NCBI RefSeq assembly: GCF_004122095.1
Contig: NZ_SAWZ01000001.1
Span: 434,001-498,000 of the forward strand
From: Pseudoxanthomonas composti
GTDB lineage: Bacteria; Pseudomonadota; Gammaproteobacteria; Xanthomonadales; Xanthomonadaceae
Direction of reading: 5' to 3'
DNA: 64,000 nucleotides
A model generated the notes under the pieces. It was given only the letters and a program-made list of their open reading frames with translations, was not told the DNA's origin and did not search any database. Within the stretch, counting starts at the first letter, position 1. Every line of letters starts with the position of its first letter. Made by a program: the position numbers and the translations under genes. Below are positions 37,332-48,312 of the stretch, piece by piece.

Positions 37332-38411
37332 TCAGCGCAGGTAGAACACCGGAGGCTGGCCCAGCACCGGTTCACCGCCCTCGGCCACGATCGGCCCGTC
37401 GCCCAGCAGGCGCTGGAAGCCGGTCAGGCCGCTGAGCAGGTCCAGGTCGGCCTCCAGGGTATCGGGCGTGGCCCGGGCCGGCGCAATGCGGCGGACCACG
37501 GTCATGCCCTGCAGCGCGGCCGACAGGCGCAGATAGTCCTGGTTGCTGCGGATGCCGCGGAAGACCACCCGGTACGTGCCGGGGGTGCCGGTCTGGCTGG
37601 CCTTGGCGTAACGCTTGACCAGGGCGTCGGCGGCGCCATCGGCACCACTGGCGATGGCCCGGCGCGCGTCCGGGTTCTCCACCGACCACTTGGCCAGCTC
37701 ACGACCGCTGTCCACGAAGATCCAGTCGGCCTTCCAGCCGCCGGCATTGCGGTAGATCTTGCCCACCAGCTGCATCGGCGGGCTGTAGCGCGAGGACGCC
37801 TGCGCCACGGCGGCGCTGTCCTGGCGCCAGATCGCCCCGGCCAGGGCCTGCTCGGCGGCCGTGCCGGTCGGCAGGCCCAGGCGATAGCCGCGCTGGATCG
37901 CCTGGTCCAGCAGCGGGCGCACCGCGTTGGACTGCTGCAGGCCGACCAGGCGCGGGCCGCTGCCGTCGTCGATAGCCACCCACACTACCGGCTTGGGCCG
38001 CGGGTCGGGCCAGACCGGAAGGCCCAGCACGCCGGCCAGCATATCCACGTCGGAGGGACGGAAGCGCACGATCAAGGTGGTGCGGAAGGTCGGCGCGCCC
38101 ATCGCCGAAGTGCCCTGATCCTGGCGGTAGTCGTAGCTCTCCACGTACTCGGCGGCCTTGCGCAGTTCGGCGCCCACGCCGGGCCGGCCGGTCACGCTGC
38201 GATCGCCGCTGAGCTTGGACAGCACCGCCGCCAGGGCCCGGGCGAAGCCGGTCTGACGCTGGTCATCGCCCTGGCCGCTGACTGCGACCTCGGCCTGGTA
38301 GAGCCCCTGCGCACCGGCGCGGTCGCCCTCGGTCCTGGGCTCGTCCTGCGCCCATACCGGCGCGGCGATCAGCAGCAAGAAGGCGGCAGCGATACTGAAA
38401 AGGCGATGCAT
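37332..38411 (-). CDS. Secreted DUF2066 protein
   Basis: 359 residues from ATG at 38411, with signal peptide ending PVWAQ. The DUF2066 domain covers about 20-200 ([33 protein letters not shown]-type strands), and the second half has repeat-like beta segments. Function unknown; the domain is consistently found beside perM and purM. It starts on the far side of the purM promoter region, 138 bases from the purM GTG. Confidence 0.9.
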   Translation of the reverse strand: MHRLFSIAAAFLLLIAAPVWAQDEPRTEGDRAGAQGLYQAEVAVSGQGDDQRQTGFARALAAVLSKLSGDRSVTGRPGVGAELRKAAEYVESYDYRQDQGTSAMGAPTFRTTLIVRFRPSDVDMLAGVLGLPVWPDPRPKPVVWVAIDDGSGPRLVGLQQSNAVRPLLDQAIQRGYRLGLPTGTAAEQALAGAIWRQDSAAVAQASSRYSPPMQLVGKIYRNAGGWKADWIFVDSGRELAKWSVENPDARRAIASGADGAADALVKRYAKASQTGTPGTYRVVFRGIRSNQDYLRLSAALQGMTVVRRIAPARATPDTLEADLDLLSGLTGFQRLLGDGPIVAEGGEPVLGQPPVFYLR

Positions 38412-38548
38412 CAGGCAGTCCTGGTCCCATGAACCGGTGGGATTGTCGTCGGGATTGTCCACGGCTGCCAGTTTTCGCCATTCAGGCAAGCGCCCGGCCG
38501 GCCGCTTCCCTTAAAATGCGCGGCTTCCCGTTTCTCCGGCGAGCCCTC

Positions 38549-39592
38549 GTGACCCAGCCTACTTCCCTCACCTACCGTGATGCCGGTGTCGACATCGACG
38601 CAGGCAATGCCCTCGTCGAACGCATCAAGCCGCTGGTCAAGCGCAGCTTCCGTCCCGAGGTGATGGGCGGCCTGGGCGGGTTCGGTGCGTTGTTCAACCT
38701 GTCGGGCAAGTATCGCGAGCCGGTGCTCGTCTCCGGCACCGACGGCGTGGGCACCAAGCTCAAGCTGGCCCAGCAGCTGGGCCGCCACGACACCATCGGC
38801 ATCGACCTGGTCGCCATGTGCGTCAACGATGTCCTGGTGCAGGGCGCCGAGCCGCTGTTCTTCCTGGACTACTTCGCCACCGGCAAGCTGGACATCGACA
38901 TCGCCGCGGCGGTGGTCGGCGGCATCGCCCGCGGCTGCGAGGAGTCGGGCTGCGCGCTGATCGGCGGCGAGACCGCCGAGATGCCGGACATGTATCCGCC
39001 GGGTGAGTACGACCTGGCCGGGTTCTGCGTGGCGGGCGTGGAGAAGTCCGAGCTGCTGGACGGCTCGGCCGTGGCCGAGGGCGATGTGCTGATCGGCATC
39101 GCCTCCAGCGGCCCGCATTCCAACGGCTACTCGCTGATCCGCAAGATCTATGAGCGCGCCGGCAGCCCGGCCGACCACGAGCTGGGGGGCGGGGTGAAGC
39201 TGGTCGACGCGCTGATGGCGCCCACCGCGCTGTACGTCAAGCCGGTGCTGGAGCTGCTGGGCAAGCACCGCCAGGCGATCCACGGCATGGCCCACATCAC
39301 CGGCGGCGGCCTGACCGAGAACATCATCCGCGTGGTCCCCGAAGGCCTGGGCCTGACCCTGCGCGCCGGCGCCTGGCCGCAGCCGCCGGTGTTCGCCTGG
39401 CTGCAGCAGCAGGGCCAGGTGGCCGATGCGGAGATGTGGCGCACCTTCAACTGCGGCATCGGCTTCGTGCTGGTGATCCCGGCCGATGCGGTGCACGCCA
39501 TCGGCCAGAGCCTGGACGGCCTGGGCCTGGCGCACTGGCAGATCGGTGAGGTGGTCGCCGCCTCCGGCGACGAACGCGTCCACATCGACTGA
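38549..39592 (+). CDS. purM: PurM, phosphoribosylformylglycinamidine cyclo-ligase
   Basis: 347 residues from GTG at 38549, the start that gives family length. Motifs [46 protein letters not shown] and [11 protein letters not shown] are all intact. It makes aminoimidazole ribonucleotide, the fifth step of purine synthesis. It precedes purN with a membrane-protein gene between. Confidence 0.95.
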   Translation: MTQPTSLTYRDAGVDIDAGNALVERIKPLVKRSFRPEVMGGLGGFGALFNLSGKYREPVLVSGTDGVGTKLKLAQQLGRHDTIGIDLVAMCVNDVLVQGAEPLFFLDYFATGKLDIDIAAAVVGGIARGCEESGCALIGGETAEMPDMYPPGEYDLAGFCVAGVEKSELLDGSAVAEGDVLIGIASSGPHSNGYSLIRKIYERAGSPADHELGGGVKLVDALMAPTALYVKPVLELLGKHRQAIHGMAHITGGGLTENIIRVVPEGLGLTLRAGAWPQPPVFAWLQQQGQVADAEMWRTFNCGIGFVLVIPADAVHAIGQSLDGLGLAHWQIGEVVAASGDERVHID

Positions 39593-39608
39593 GTCGGAAA
39601 GATCACCC

Positions 39609-40055
39609 GTGGACGTGATCCCCGCCCCGCCGGCCAGCGCCGAGGACCTGCAGCAGCTGCGGCTGCTGTCGATCTTCCACTACATCCTGGCCGCCATCAC
39701 CGGTCTGTTCTCGCTGTTTCCGGTGATCCATCTGGTGATCGGCCTGGCCATGGTCAACGGGCACATGCCCGTGCCGCCGGACCAGCCCGGTGCGCCTTCG
39801 CCCGAACTGTTTGGCTGGTTTTTCGTGGCCTTCGCCGGGGTCTTCATCGTCTGCGGGCTGACGCTGGCCGGCTTCATCGCCTACGCCGGCCGCTGCCTGG
39901 CCCGGCATCGCCGCCATACCCTGTGCCTGGTGGTGGCCGGACTGTCCTGCATGATGATGCCCTTCGGCACGGTGCTGGGGGTGTTCACGCTGATCGTGCT
40001 GCTGCGCCCGCAGGTCAGGCAGCTGTTCACCGCCACCCCCGCGGCCGCGGCGTGA
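39609..40055 (+). CDS. Small membrane protein between purM and purN
   Basis: 148 residues from GTG at 39609, 17 bases after the purM stop. Three to four hydrophobic helices: LLSIFHYILAAITGLFSLFPV with IHLVIGLAMV, FFVAFAGVFIVCGLTLAGFIA, and LVVAGLSCMMMPFGTVLGVFTLIVLL. The short N-terminus and tail (TPAAAA) are soluble. I recognise no family with known function. It is in the purine operon by position only. Confidence 0.8.
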   Translation: MDVIPAPPASAEDLQQLRLLSIFHYILAAITGLFSLFPVIHLVIGLAMVNGHMPVPPDQPGAPSPELFGWFFVAFAGVFIVCGLTLAGFIAYAGRCLARHRRHTLCLVVAGLSCMMMPFGTVLGVFTLIVLLRPQVRQLFTATPAAAA

Positions 40056-40089
40056 TCGCCGCCTCCCTGTCACCGAACGGGGCCGACGC

Positions 40090-40755
40090 ATGAGCCTGCG
40101 CATCGCCGTGCTGGCCTCCGGACGGGGTAGCAACCTGCGCGCGATCCTCGATGCCATCGCCGATGGCCGCCTGGATGCGCAGGTCGTCGGGGTCTTCAGC
40201 GACAAGCCGGCGGCAGCGGCCCTGGAGATGGTCGATGCCGGGCGGCGCTGGGCGATGGACGCCAGGGCGCTGGGCGACCGGGCGGCCTTCGATGCGGCCA
40301 TGGGCGATGCCGTTGCGGCCAGTGCCCCGGACTGGATCGTCTGCGCCGGCTACATGCGGATCCTCGGGCCGGCCTTCGTCGCGCGCTTCCGTGGCCGGCT
40401 GATCAACATCCACCCCTCACTGCTGCCGCGCCACCGCGGCCTGCACACCCATGCCCGCGCGTTGCAGGCCGGCGATGCCGAGCACGGCGCCAGCGTGCAT
40501 TTCGTCATCCCGGAACTGGATGCCGGCACCGTCATCGCCCAGGTGCGCCTACCGGTCCGCCAGGACGACACCCCGGACACCCTGGCCGAGCGGCTGCTGC
40601 CGCTGGAGCACCGCCTGCTCTGCGCGGTGCTGGCGCTGGCCGCTCACGCCGCCTTGTCTGAACAGGATGGTACGGTCCTGCTGGATGGTCAGGCGGTATT
40701 TAAGCCGCTGCTCCTAGATTCCTCCTCGGACACCGACTGCCTGCTCACCCAATGA
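40090..40755 (+). CDS. purN: PurN, phosphoribosylglycinamide formyltransferase
   Basis: 221 residues. SGRGSNLRAI substrate loop, then catalytic NIHPSLLPRHRGLHTH (Asn and His) and the aspartate of HFVIPELDAGTVIAQ. It transfers a formyl group from N10-formyl-tetrahydrofolate to GAR, the third purine step. It overlaps the DUF3108 gene by four bases. Confidence 0.95.
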   Translation: MSLRIAVLASGRGSNLRAILDAIADGRLDAQVVGVFSDKPAAAALEMVDAGRRWAMDARALGDRAAFDAAMGDAVAASAPDWIVCAGYMRILGPAFVARFRGRLINIHPSLLPRHRGLHTHARALQAGDAEHGASVHFVIPELDAGTVIAQVRLPVRQDDTPDTLAERLLPLEHRLLCAVLALAAHAALSEQDGTVLLDGQAVFKPLLLDSSSDTDCLLTQ

Positions 40756-41471
40756 ACCGCACCCTCTCCGGCCTGCTGGCGTTCGCAGCCCTGGCAATGC
40801 CGGGCGGCGCGGCTTGGGCGCTGGAGCCGTTCAGTGCCACCTACGAGGCCTACTACAAGGGCAGGCTGGCCGGCGATGCCAGCATGCGCGTGAGCGATGC
40901 CAACCCGCAGTACTGGCAGATCAACCTGGATCTGCACGGCAATCGCGGGGTGGCGGGCCTGCTGGCGCTGAACATCGACCAGAGCACCGCGTTCTCGGTG
41001 GAAGGCGACGGCCATTTCCGGCCGTTGAGCCAGGCCACCACCCAGCGCGCGGTGTTTCGCAGCAAGCGCGCCGTCGGCATGTACGACTGGCGTACCCGCA
41101 AGGCGACCTGGACCGGCGACCTGGACGAAAAGCGCCTGGCGCCCATCGACCTGGAGCCGCGCGACCAGAGCGCCCTGCTGATGAACCTGGCGGTGATCCG
41201 CGATGCCGAGCCTGGCAAATCGCTCAGCTACCGTGTGGTCGACTTGGGCCGCGTGCGCCAGTACGACTACACCGTGGCCACCGAGCGCGAAATCGTCGAG
41301 GTCGACGGCCTGAGCTACAACGCCATGCGCGTGTCGCGCACCAACGGCGGCGACAAGCAAACGGTGTTCTGGATCGCAGAAGGCGTTCCCACCCCCATCC
41401 GGATCCTCCAACGCAAGGACGGCCAGGACGACGTCGACCTGCGCCTGATCCAGTACCAAGGAGTGCAATGA
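40752..41471 (+). CDS. Secreted DUF3108 protein (copy 1)
   Basis: 239 residues with signal peptide (cut after WA). The mature start LEPFSATYEAYYKGRLAGDASM is a DUF3108 hallmark, followed by beta-rich sequence ending PTPIRILQRKDGQDDVDLRL. The ATG overlaps the purN stop (ATGA). The role is unknown; DUF3108 proteins are periplasmic and regularly follow purN. The next gene is a paralog. Confidence 0.9.
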   Translation: MNRTLSGLLAFAALAMPGGAAWALEPFSATYEAYYKGRLAGDASMRVSDANPQYWQINLDLHGNRGVAGLLALNIDQSTAFSVEGDGHFRPLSQATTQRAVFRSKRAVGMYDWRTRKATWTGDLDEKRLAPIDLEPRDQSALLMNLAVIRDAEPGKSLSYRVVDLGRVRQYDYTVATEREIVEVDGLSYNAMRVSRTNGGDKQTVFWIAEGVPTPIRILQRKDGQDDVDLRLIQYQGVQ

Positions 41472-42160
41472 TGAAATCCAAGCTTTCCCGGCTGTGTACC
41501 CCGCTGGCCGCCACCGCGCTGTCGCTGACGCTGGCCGCCCCGGCCATGGCGCTGGAGCCGTTCAACGCCGCCTACCAGGCCTCGGCCATGGGCATGACCG
41601 GCGACGGCCAGATGAGCCTGAGCAAGCAGGACGGCGGCCAGTGGCAGTACAAGCTGACCATCCGCAATCAGCTGGTGGATCTGAGCCAGAGCACGGTGTT
41701 CGACGAGCAGGGCGGCAGGCTGCGCCCCCTGTCCAGCGATGACAGCTCGCGCATGCTGGTCAAGCAGAAGACGGTCAAGACCAACTTCGACTGGGCCAAG
41801 AAGCAGGCGACCTGGAGCGGCGACGTCAAGCCCGACCGCGCCGGACCGGTGCCGCTGCAGGCAGGCGACATGGACGCGCTGCTGGTCAACCTGGCGATCG
41901 CCCGCGACGTCAAGGACGGCAAGCCGCTGAACTACCGCATGGTCGAGGGTGGCAAGGTCCGGCCGATGACCTACAAGGTCCTGGGCAAGGAAGAAGTCAC
42001 CGTCAACGGCAAGGCGCTGCAGGCGACCAAGGTCAGCCGGGTCGATGGCAAGAAGGAGATGGTCGTGTGGGTGGTGCCCAACATGCCGGTGCCGGTGCGC
42101 ATGCTGCAGCGTGAGAACGGCGCCGATTCGATCGACCTGCGCATCAAGTCGGTGAACTAA
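41468..42160 (+). CDS. Secreted DUF3108 protein (copy 2)
   Basis: 230 residues, signal peptide ending PAMA, then LEPFNAAYQASAMGMTGDGQM and a C-terminus PVPVRMLQRENGADSIDLRI closely parallel to copy 1. It overlaps copy 1 by four bases. The copies agree mainly at both ends, so the duplication is old. A terminator follows, closing the purM-purN transcript. Confidence 0.9.
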   Translation: MMKSKLSRLCTPLAATALSLTLAAPAMALEPFNAAYQASAMGMTGDGQMSLSKQDGGQWQYKLTIRNQLVDLSQSTVFDEQGGRLRPLSSDDSSRMLVKQKTVKTNFDWAKKQATWSGDVKPDRAGPVPLQAGDMDALLVNLAIARDVKDGKPLNYRMVEGGKVRPMTYKVLGKEEVTVNGKALQATKVSRVDGKKEMVVWVVPNMPVPVRMLQRENGADSIDLRIKSVN

Positions 42161-42177
42161 GCCAACACATGCGAGAT

Positions 42178-42206
42178 CAAGGTCCGGCAGGCGCCGGACC
42201 TCGTTT
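42178..42206 (+). terminator. Rho-independent terminator after DUF3108 pair
   Basis: GGTCCGGC and GCCGGACC pair around AGGC, followed by TCGTTT; 21 bases past the stop codon. Confidence 0.75.
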
Positions 42207-42270
42207 GACCGGGCGCGCTTTCAGCTCGGATTTCCTTCCGCGATGCGGCCCTCACGGGCTGCATCGCCTT

Positions 42271-42340
42271 TGTGGGGGTGACTTGAGCCGCGAGGAGGAC
42301 TTGCCGGTAAAGCCCCTTCGCCGATGAATCGGCTCCCACA
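42271..42340 (+). repeat. REP-like palindrome
   Basis: 70-bp unit with TGTGGGGG at the left, GGCTCCCACA at the right and the core TTGCCGGTAAAGCCCC. It is one of two adjacent units in the 42161-42525 gap, which holds nothing else I can support. Confidence 0.85.
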
Positions 42341-42375
42341 AAAAAAGCACAGCGACCGGTCGCTTCATCGTGCGC

Positions 42376-42447
42376 TGTGGGGGCGGCTTCAGTCGCAAAA
42401 GGGATTTACCGGTAAAGCCCCTTAGCCGATGGAATCCACTCCCACAA
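42376..42447 (+). repeat. REP-like palindrome
   Basis: Second unit of the pair, same orientation, with TGTGGGGGCGGCTTCAGTCG at the left and CACTCCCACA at the right around GATTTACCGGTAAAGCCCC. It lies 36 bp after the first. Confidence 0.85.
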
Positions 42448-42525
42448 CTGCGGTCGGCAGCCATTCGCTGAACATCTCCAAGCGCAGCCGCCGATGCCGC
42501 GAGCGAGCCCCCACCCGATGCGGCC

Positions 42526-42872
42526 TTACTTGGCCTTGGACTGACCCTCCTCGGGCTTGTCCACCGGCTTGGTCTCAAACGAGGTGCGGCAATCCACGCG
42601 GATCTCCTTGCCGTCCTTGCGCCAATAGAAGGTCGAGCACTCGCGCGGCCCTTCCTGGCTCTTGCGCACGCTGACCGCGTAATAGGACTGCAGGATCTCC
42701 TCCTGCGTCACCGCGCCGTCGCCGTTCCAGTCCATGTCCTTGGATTCGATGCCGCTCAGGCCCGCGGCCTTGATCCAGGCCATCCAGCCCACCGCGAGCA
42801 GGACCAGCACGACGACCACCAACAGGCCGCGGCGGCGGCGCGAGAAGCTGCCCTTCTTCGAGGAGATCAACA

Positions 42873-42873
<1 letters not shown>
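42526..42873 (-). CDS. Membrane-anchored single EF-hand protein
   Basis: 115 residues. Basic N-terminus, one membrane helix (about 17-36) and a perfect EF-hand loop at 48-59 (DWNGDGAVTQEE, with Asp1, Asn3, Asp5, Gly6, Thr9, Glu12). After it come two cysteines (Cys79, Cys95) and an acidic/Lys-rich tail. The soluble part should face the periplasm, where Ca2+ binding is plausible. Its start overlaps the murA stop by one base, so it is translationally coupled to murA. No family with known function. Confidence 0.82.
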
Positions 42874-44618
<1,745 letters not shown>

Positions 44619-44622
<4 letters not shown>

Positions 44623-44858
44623 TCGTCGGGGGTGACCGTTTTCAGCTGGAGGGCGTGGATCGCCCCGCCCATCAGCTCGCCCAGGGTGGCGTAGACCATG
44701 CGGTGGCGGGCCAGCGGCAGCTTGCCGCGGAAGGCCTCGCTGACCACCGTGGCCTCGAAATGCACCCCGTCATCGCCCTGGACCTGCGCCTTGGCGCCCG
44801 GCAGGCCGGCTTCGATGAGTTCACGGATGGTTTCGGCGTCCACGGCGGGTTTCCTCAT
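44619..44858 (-). CDS. ibaG: IbaG/BolA family protein
   Basis: 79 residues from ATG at 44858. BolA fold with FEATVVSEAFRGKLPLARHRMVYATLGELMGGAIHALQLKT (in pieces), containing the conserved histidine region of the class II KH-like domain. BolA proteins form Fe-S-linked complexes with monothiol glutaredoxins; IbaG adjoins murA and has been tied to acid tolerance and cell-wall formation. A longer frame to 44906 would run into the kdsD start region and is rejected. Confidence 0.9.
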
Positions 44859-44896
44859 AAAATACCCGGCCATTCTAAGCCCAGGCGCCGCCGCGC

Positions 44897-45904
44897 ATGA
44901 CTGCATCCCCAGCCTTGAGGCCTTCCGCGTTCACCGATGCCGAACTGATCGGCAGCGGCCGCCGCGTGGCCGAGATCGAGGCCCAGGCGCTGCAATCGCT
45001 GGCCCGGCGCGTGGACGGCAGCTTCGCCGCGGCCTGCCGCCTGATCCTGGCCAGCCACGGCCGCGTGGTCTGCACCGGCATGGGCAAGTCCGGGCACGTG
45101 GCGCGCAAGATCGCCGCCACCCTGGCCTCCACCGGCACCCCGGCCTTCTACGTGCACCCGGGCGAAGCCGGCCACGGCGACCTGGGCATGATCACCGACA
45201 AGGACGTGGTGCTGGCGCTGTCCTACTCGGGCGAGTCGGACGAGGTGCTGATGCTGCTGCCGGTGTTCAAGCGCCAGGGCAATGCCATCGTCGCCGTGAC
45301 CGGCCGGGCGCAGTCCACCCTGGCCCGCGAGGCAGACGTGCACCTGGACGTCAGCGTGGAGGTCGAAGCCTGCCCGCTGGATCTGGCGCCCACCAGCAGC
45401 ACCACCGCCAGCCTGGCCATGGGCGATGCGCTGGCCGTGGCCCTGCTGGAGGCCCGCGGCTTCACCGCCGACGATTTCGCCCGCTCGCACCCGGCCGGCA
45501 GCCTGGGCCGGCGCCTGCTGCTGCACATCACCGATGTGATGCATGCCGGCGAGGATGTCCCGCAGGTCTCGGAAGAGGCCACCGTCAGCGAGGCGCTGGT
45601 GGAGATGAGCCGCAAGCGGCTGGGCATGACCGCCGTGGTGGATGCGCAAGGGCGGCTCAGCGGTTTGTTCACCGATGGCGACCTGCGCCGCATGCTGGAT
45701 GACACCGTCCTGGACCTGCGCAATACGCGGATCGGCACGCTGATGACCCGCAACCCCAAGACCATCGACGCGCGCCAGCTGGCCACCGAGGCGGCGCGGT
45801 TGATGGAGACGCACAAGATCAGCGGCCTGATCGTGGTGGACGAGGAACGGCGCCCGGTAGGCGCGTTGAACATTCACGACCTGTTGCGCGCACGCGTGGT
45901 CTAA
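44897..45904 (+). CDS. kdsD: KdsD, arabinose-5-phosphate isomerase
   Basis: 335 residues. SIS domain with VCTGMGKSGHVARKIAATLASTGTPAFYVHP and LSYSGESDEVL (in pieces), then a pair of CBS domains (about 210-335). It makes D-arabinose 5-phosphate, the start of Kdo synthesis for lipid A-core. It is the first gene of the Kdo/LPS-transport block and divergent from ibaG. Confidence 0.95.
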   Translation: MTASPALRPSAFTDAELIGSGRRVAEIEAQALQSLARRVDGSFAAACRLILASHGRVVCTGMGKSGHVARKIAATLASTGTPAFYVHPGEAGHGDLGMITDKDVVLALSYSGESDEVLMLLPVFKRQGNAIVAVTGRAQSTLAREADVHLDVSVEVEACPLDLAPTSSTTASLAMGDALAVALLEARGFTADDFARSHPAGSLGRRLLLHITDVMHAGEDVPQVSEEATVSEALVEMSRKRLGMTAVVDAQGRLSGLFTDGDLRRMLDDTVLDLRNTRIGTLMTRNPKTIDARQLATEAARLMETHKISGLIVVDEERRPVGALNIHDLLRARVV

Positions 45905-45914
45905 GCATCGTCAC

Positions 45915-46463
45915 ATGGAATTTCTTTCGTCCCCGCCCGTCTCCCAGGCTCTGCTCGATCGCGCCGCCCGCATCAGGCTGGCCTGTTTCGACGTGGACGG
46001 CACTCTGACCGACGGCCGCCTGTACCTGGACGGCCATGGCGTGGAAGCCAAGTCCTTCCATGTGCTCGATGGCCAGGGCCTGGTGCTCCTGCGCCGCCAT
46101 GGCATCGAGGTGGCGCTGATCACCGCGCGCCAGGGCAAGGTGGTGGAGCACCGCGCCGGCGAGCTGGGCATCGGTGCCTACCAGGGCGTGAAGGACAAGC
46201 TCGGCCAGCTGCATCAGCTCTGCCAGGCCCGCGGCATCGGCCTGGACGAGGTGTCCTTCATGGGCGATGACCTGCCGGACCTGGCCTGCCTGCGCAGCGT
46301 GGGCCTGGCGGTCGTGCCGGCCAATGCCCATCCCTGGACCGCCGCCGCCGCGCACTGGACCACCACGCTGTCCGGCGGGATGGGCGCGGCGCGCGAGGTC
46401 TGCGACCTGCTGCTGCATGCGCAGGGCAAGGTGGCGGCGGTGATCGAGGGTTTTGCCCCGTGA
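45915..46463 (+). CDS. kdsC: KdsC, Kdo-8-phosphate phosphatase
   Basis: 182 residues. HAD phosphatase with nucleophile motif DVDGTLTDG (26-34), ALITARQGKVVEHRAGELG, and FMGDDLPDLACL. It frees Kdo from its 8-phosphate. The ATG is ten bases after kdsD and the stop overlaps lptC by four bases. Confidence 0.94.
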   Translation: MEFLSSPPVSQALLDRAARIRLACFDVDGTLTDGRLYLDGHGVEAKSFHVLDGQGLVLLRRHGIEVALITARQGKVVEHRAGELGIGAYQGVKDKLGQLHQLCQARGIGLDEVSFMGDDLPDLACLRSVGLAVVPANAHPWTAAAAHWTTTLSGGMGAAREVCDLLLHAQGKVAAVIEGFAP

Positions 46464-47023
46464 GCTGGCGTGGCATCGCCGCGATCGTGCTGGTGGCCGC
46501 CGCGCTCTTCAGCGGCTGGTCGGCCTGGAACAACCGCGACCGCCGCAGCCAGGAGACCGTCGACCCGGACCGCTCCAGCTATGTGCTGCGCGATTTCCAG
46601 ATGACCGCGCTGGACAAGGACGGCAAGGAGTCGGTGACGCTGCAGGCGCCGTACATGCAGAGCAGCGCCCAGGACAAGAGCTATACGGTGCAGACGCCGC
46701 TGTTTCTTGTGCCGGACGAAAACGGCGGCCACTGGGAAACCCGCAGCAAGACCGCCTGGATCAGCGCCGATGGCGACAAGGCCATCCTGCAGGATGACGT
46801 GGTGGCCAATAGCGCCCCGGGCGCGCCGGACCGGACCGACTTCAAGACCTCGCGCCTGGACCTGCTGCCCAACGAGAACCGCGCGGTCACCGACCAGCAG
46901 GTCACCCTCACCCAGCCCGGTTCTATACTCACCGGCCGCGGTTTCGAGATGAATCTCGACACCCGCCAGTACAAATTCCAATCCCGAGTGAAATCCCGCT
47001 ATGTCCCGAAATCCGCCCGCTAA
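46460..47023 (+). CDS. lptC: LptC, LPS transport subunit
   Basis: 187 residues, a single N-terminal membrane anchor (GIAAIVLVAAALFSGWSAW) and a periplasmic beta-jellyroll (FQMTALDKDGKESVTLQAPYMQ; DRTDFKTSRLDLLPNENRAVTDQQVTL, in pieces). It passes LPS from LptBFG to LptA. It overlaps both neighbours, lptA by 23 bases. Confidence 0.92.
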   Translation: MSWRGIAAIVLVAAALFSGWSAWNNRDRRSQETVDPDRSSYVLRDFQMTALDKDGKESVTLQAPYMQSSAQDKSYTVQTPLFLVPDENGGHWETRSKTAWISADGDKAILQDDVVANSAPGAPDRTDFKTSRLDLLPNENRAVTDQQVTLTQPGSILTGRGFEMNLDTRQYKFQSRVKSRYVPKSAR

Positions 47024-47540
47024 CCTCGCCCGCCTGGCGCTGGTCGTGCTGCTCTCGGGCCTGTGCGCGGTCCAGGCATCGGCCAAGACCTCCGACCGCA
47101 ACCAGGCGCTCGAACTGGAGTCGGACAGCCAGGAGGGCTCCATCGACGGCAACGGCACCTCGGTGTGGAGCGGCAACGTGCACCTGGTGCAGGGCACGCT
47201 GGACATCCAGGCCGCGCGCGCCGAGGTGATCCGCAAGGATGGCGAGGTGGTCAAGGCGATCTTCACCGGCAACCAGGTGAAGATGCACCAGATCAACGAC
47301 GACAACACGCCGGTCGATGCGGTTGCCAATCGCATCGAGTACGACATGCAGACGGACATCATCACCCTGACCGGCAACTACACGGTCAAGTCGCCGCGCG
47401 GCACCAACAGCGGCGAGAAGATGGTCTACGACACCAAGACCGGCAACATGCAGAGCGGCGGTGGCGGCGGACGCGTCAAGAGCGTGATCCAGCCAAAGGC
47501 CAAGACCTCCACGCCGCCGGCCACGCAGGGCAAGCGCTGA
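47001..47540 (+). CDS. lptA: LptA, periplasmic LPS transport protein
   Basis: 179 residues with signal peptide (cut after ASA) and an OstA-type beta-jellyroll: [36 protein letters not shown] and [20 protein letters not shown] (in pieces). It forms the periplasmic bridge between LptC and LptD. The C-terminal 20 residues are Lys/Thr-rich. Its stop overlaps the lptB ATG (TGATG). Confidence 0.93.
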   Translation: MSRNPPANLARLALVVLLSGLCAVQASAKTSDRNQALELESDSQEGSIDGNGTSVWSGNVHLVQGTLDIQAARAEVIRKDGEVVKAIFTGNQVKMHQINDDNTPVDAVANRIEYDMQTDIITLTGNYTVKSPRGTNSGEKMVYDTKTGNMQSGGGGGRVKSVIQPKAKTSTPPATQGKR

Positions 47541-48262
47541 TGCTCAACGCCCAGGGTCTTCGCAAGAAGTACAAGCAGCGCGAGGTCGTGCGCGAGTTCG
47601 GCCTGACCCTGCAGCCTGGCGAGGTGGTGGGCCTGCTCGGCCCCAATGGCGCCGGCAAGACCACCTGCTTCTACATGATCGTCGGCCTGGTCTCGGCCGA
47701 TGCCGGGCGCATCGAGCTGGACGGCCAGGACATCAGTGCCGAGCCCATGTACCGGCGCGCCAAGCTGGGCGTGGGCTACCTGCCACAGGAGGCCTCGATC
47801 TTCCGCAAGCTCACCGTGGCCGACAACGTGCGCCTGGTGCTGGAACTGCGCGACGACCTGGATGGCGAGGACGCACGCGAAGCGGAAATGCGCTCCCTGC
47901 TGGACGAACTGCAGCTTTCGCACGTGGCCGAGCAGCTGGGCGCCAGCCTTTCCGGCGGTGAGCGCCGCCGTTGCGAGATCGCCCGCGCCCTGGCCGGCAA
48001 GCCGCGGCTGATGCTGCTGGATGAACCCTTCGCCGGCGTCGACCCGATCTCGGTGGGCGAGATCCAGCGCATCGTGACCCACCTGAAGGATCGCGGGATC
48101 GGCGTGCTGATCACCGACCACAACGTCCGCGAAACCTTGGGAATCTGTGACCGGGCGTATATCCTGAATGAAGGCAGGGTACTGGCGCAGGGGGCTCCGG
48201 ACGAACTGCTGGCCAATCCGGACGTGCGCCGTGTCTATCTCGGGGAAACGTTCCGGCTGTGA
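47540..48262 (+). CDS. lptB: LptB, ATPase of the LPS exporter
   Basis: 240 residues. Walker [10 protein letters not shown] (34-42), signature LSGGERRR, Walker [14 protein letters not shown] and switch [10 protein letters not shown]. It powers LPS extraction by LptFG (not in the window). It lies directly before rpoN, the usual order. Confidence 0.96.
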   Translation: MLNAQGLRKKYKQREVVREFGLTLQPGEVVGLLGPNGAGKTTCFYMIVGLVSADAGRIELDGQDISAEPMYRRAKLGVGYLPQEASIFRKLTVADNVRLVLELRDDLDGEDAREAEMRSLLDELQLSHVAEQLGASLSGGERRRCEIARALAGKPRLMLLDEPFAGVDPISVGEIQRIVTHLKDRGIGVLITDHNVRETLGICDRAYILNEGRVLAQGAPDELLANPDVRRVYLGETFRL

Positions 48263-48312
48263 TCCATGCGGATCAGCCCGGCCACGGGCTGCCCGCAGCT
48301 TGCGGGTAACGG

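Noticed and set aside
36219..38432. 737-codon plus-strand frame opposite perM and the DUF2066 gene
   Set aside because: His/Gln-rich shadow translation without any domain; the minus-strand genes have membrane helices, signal peptide and conserved synteny.
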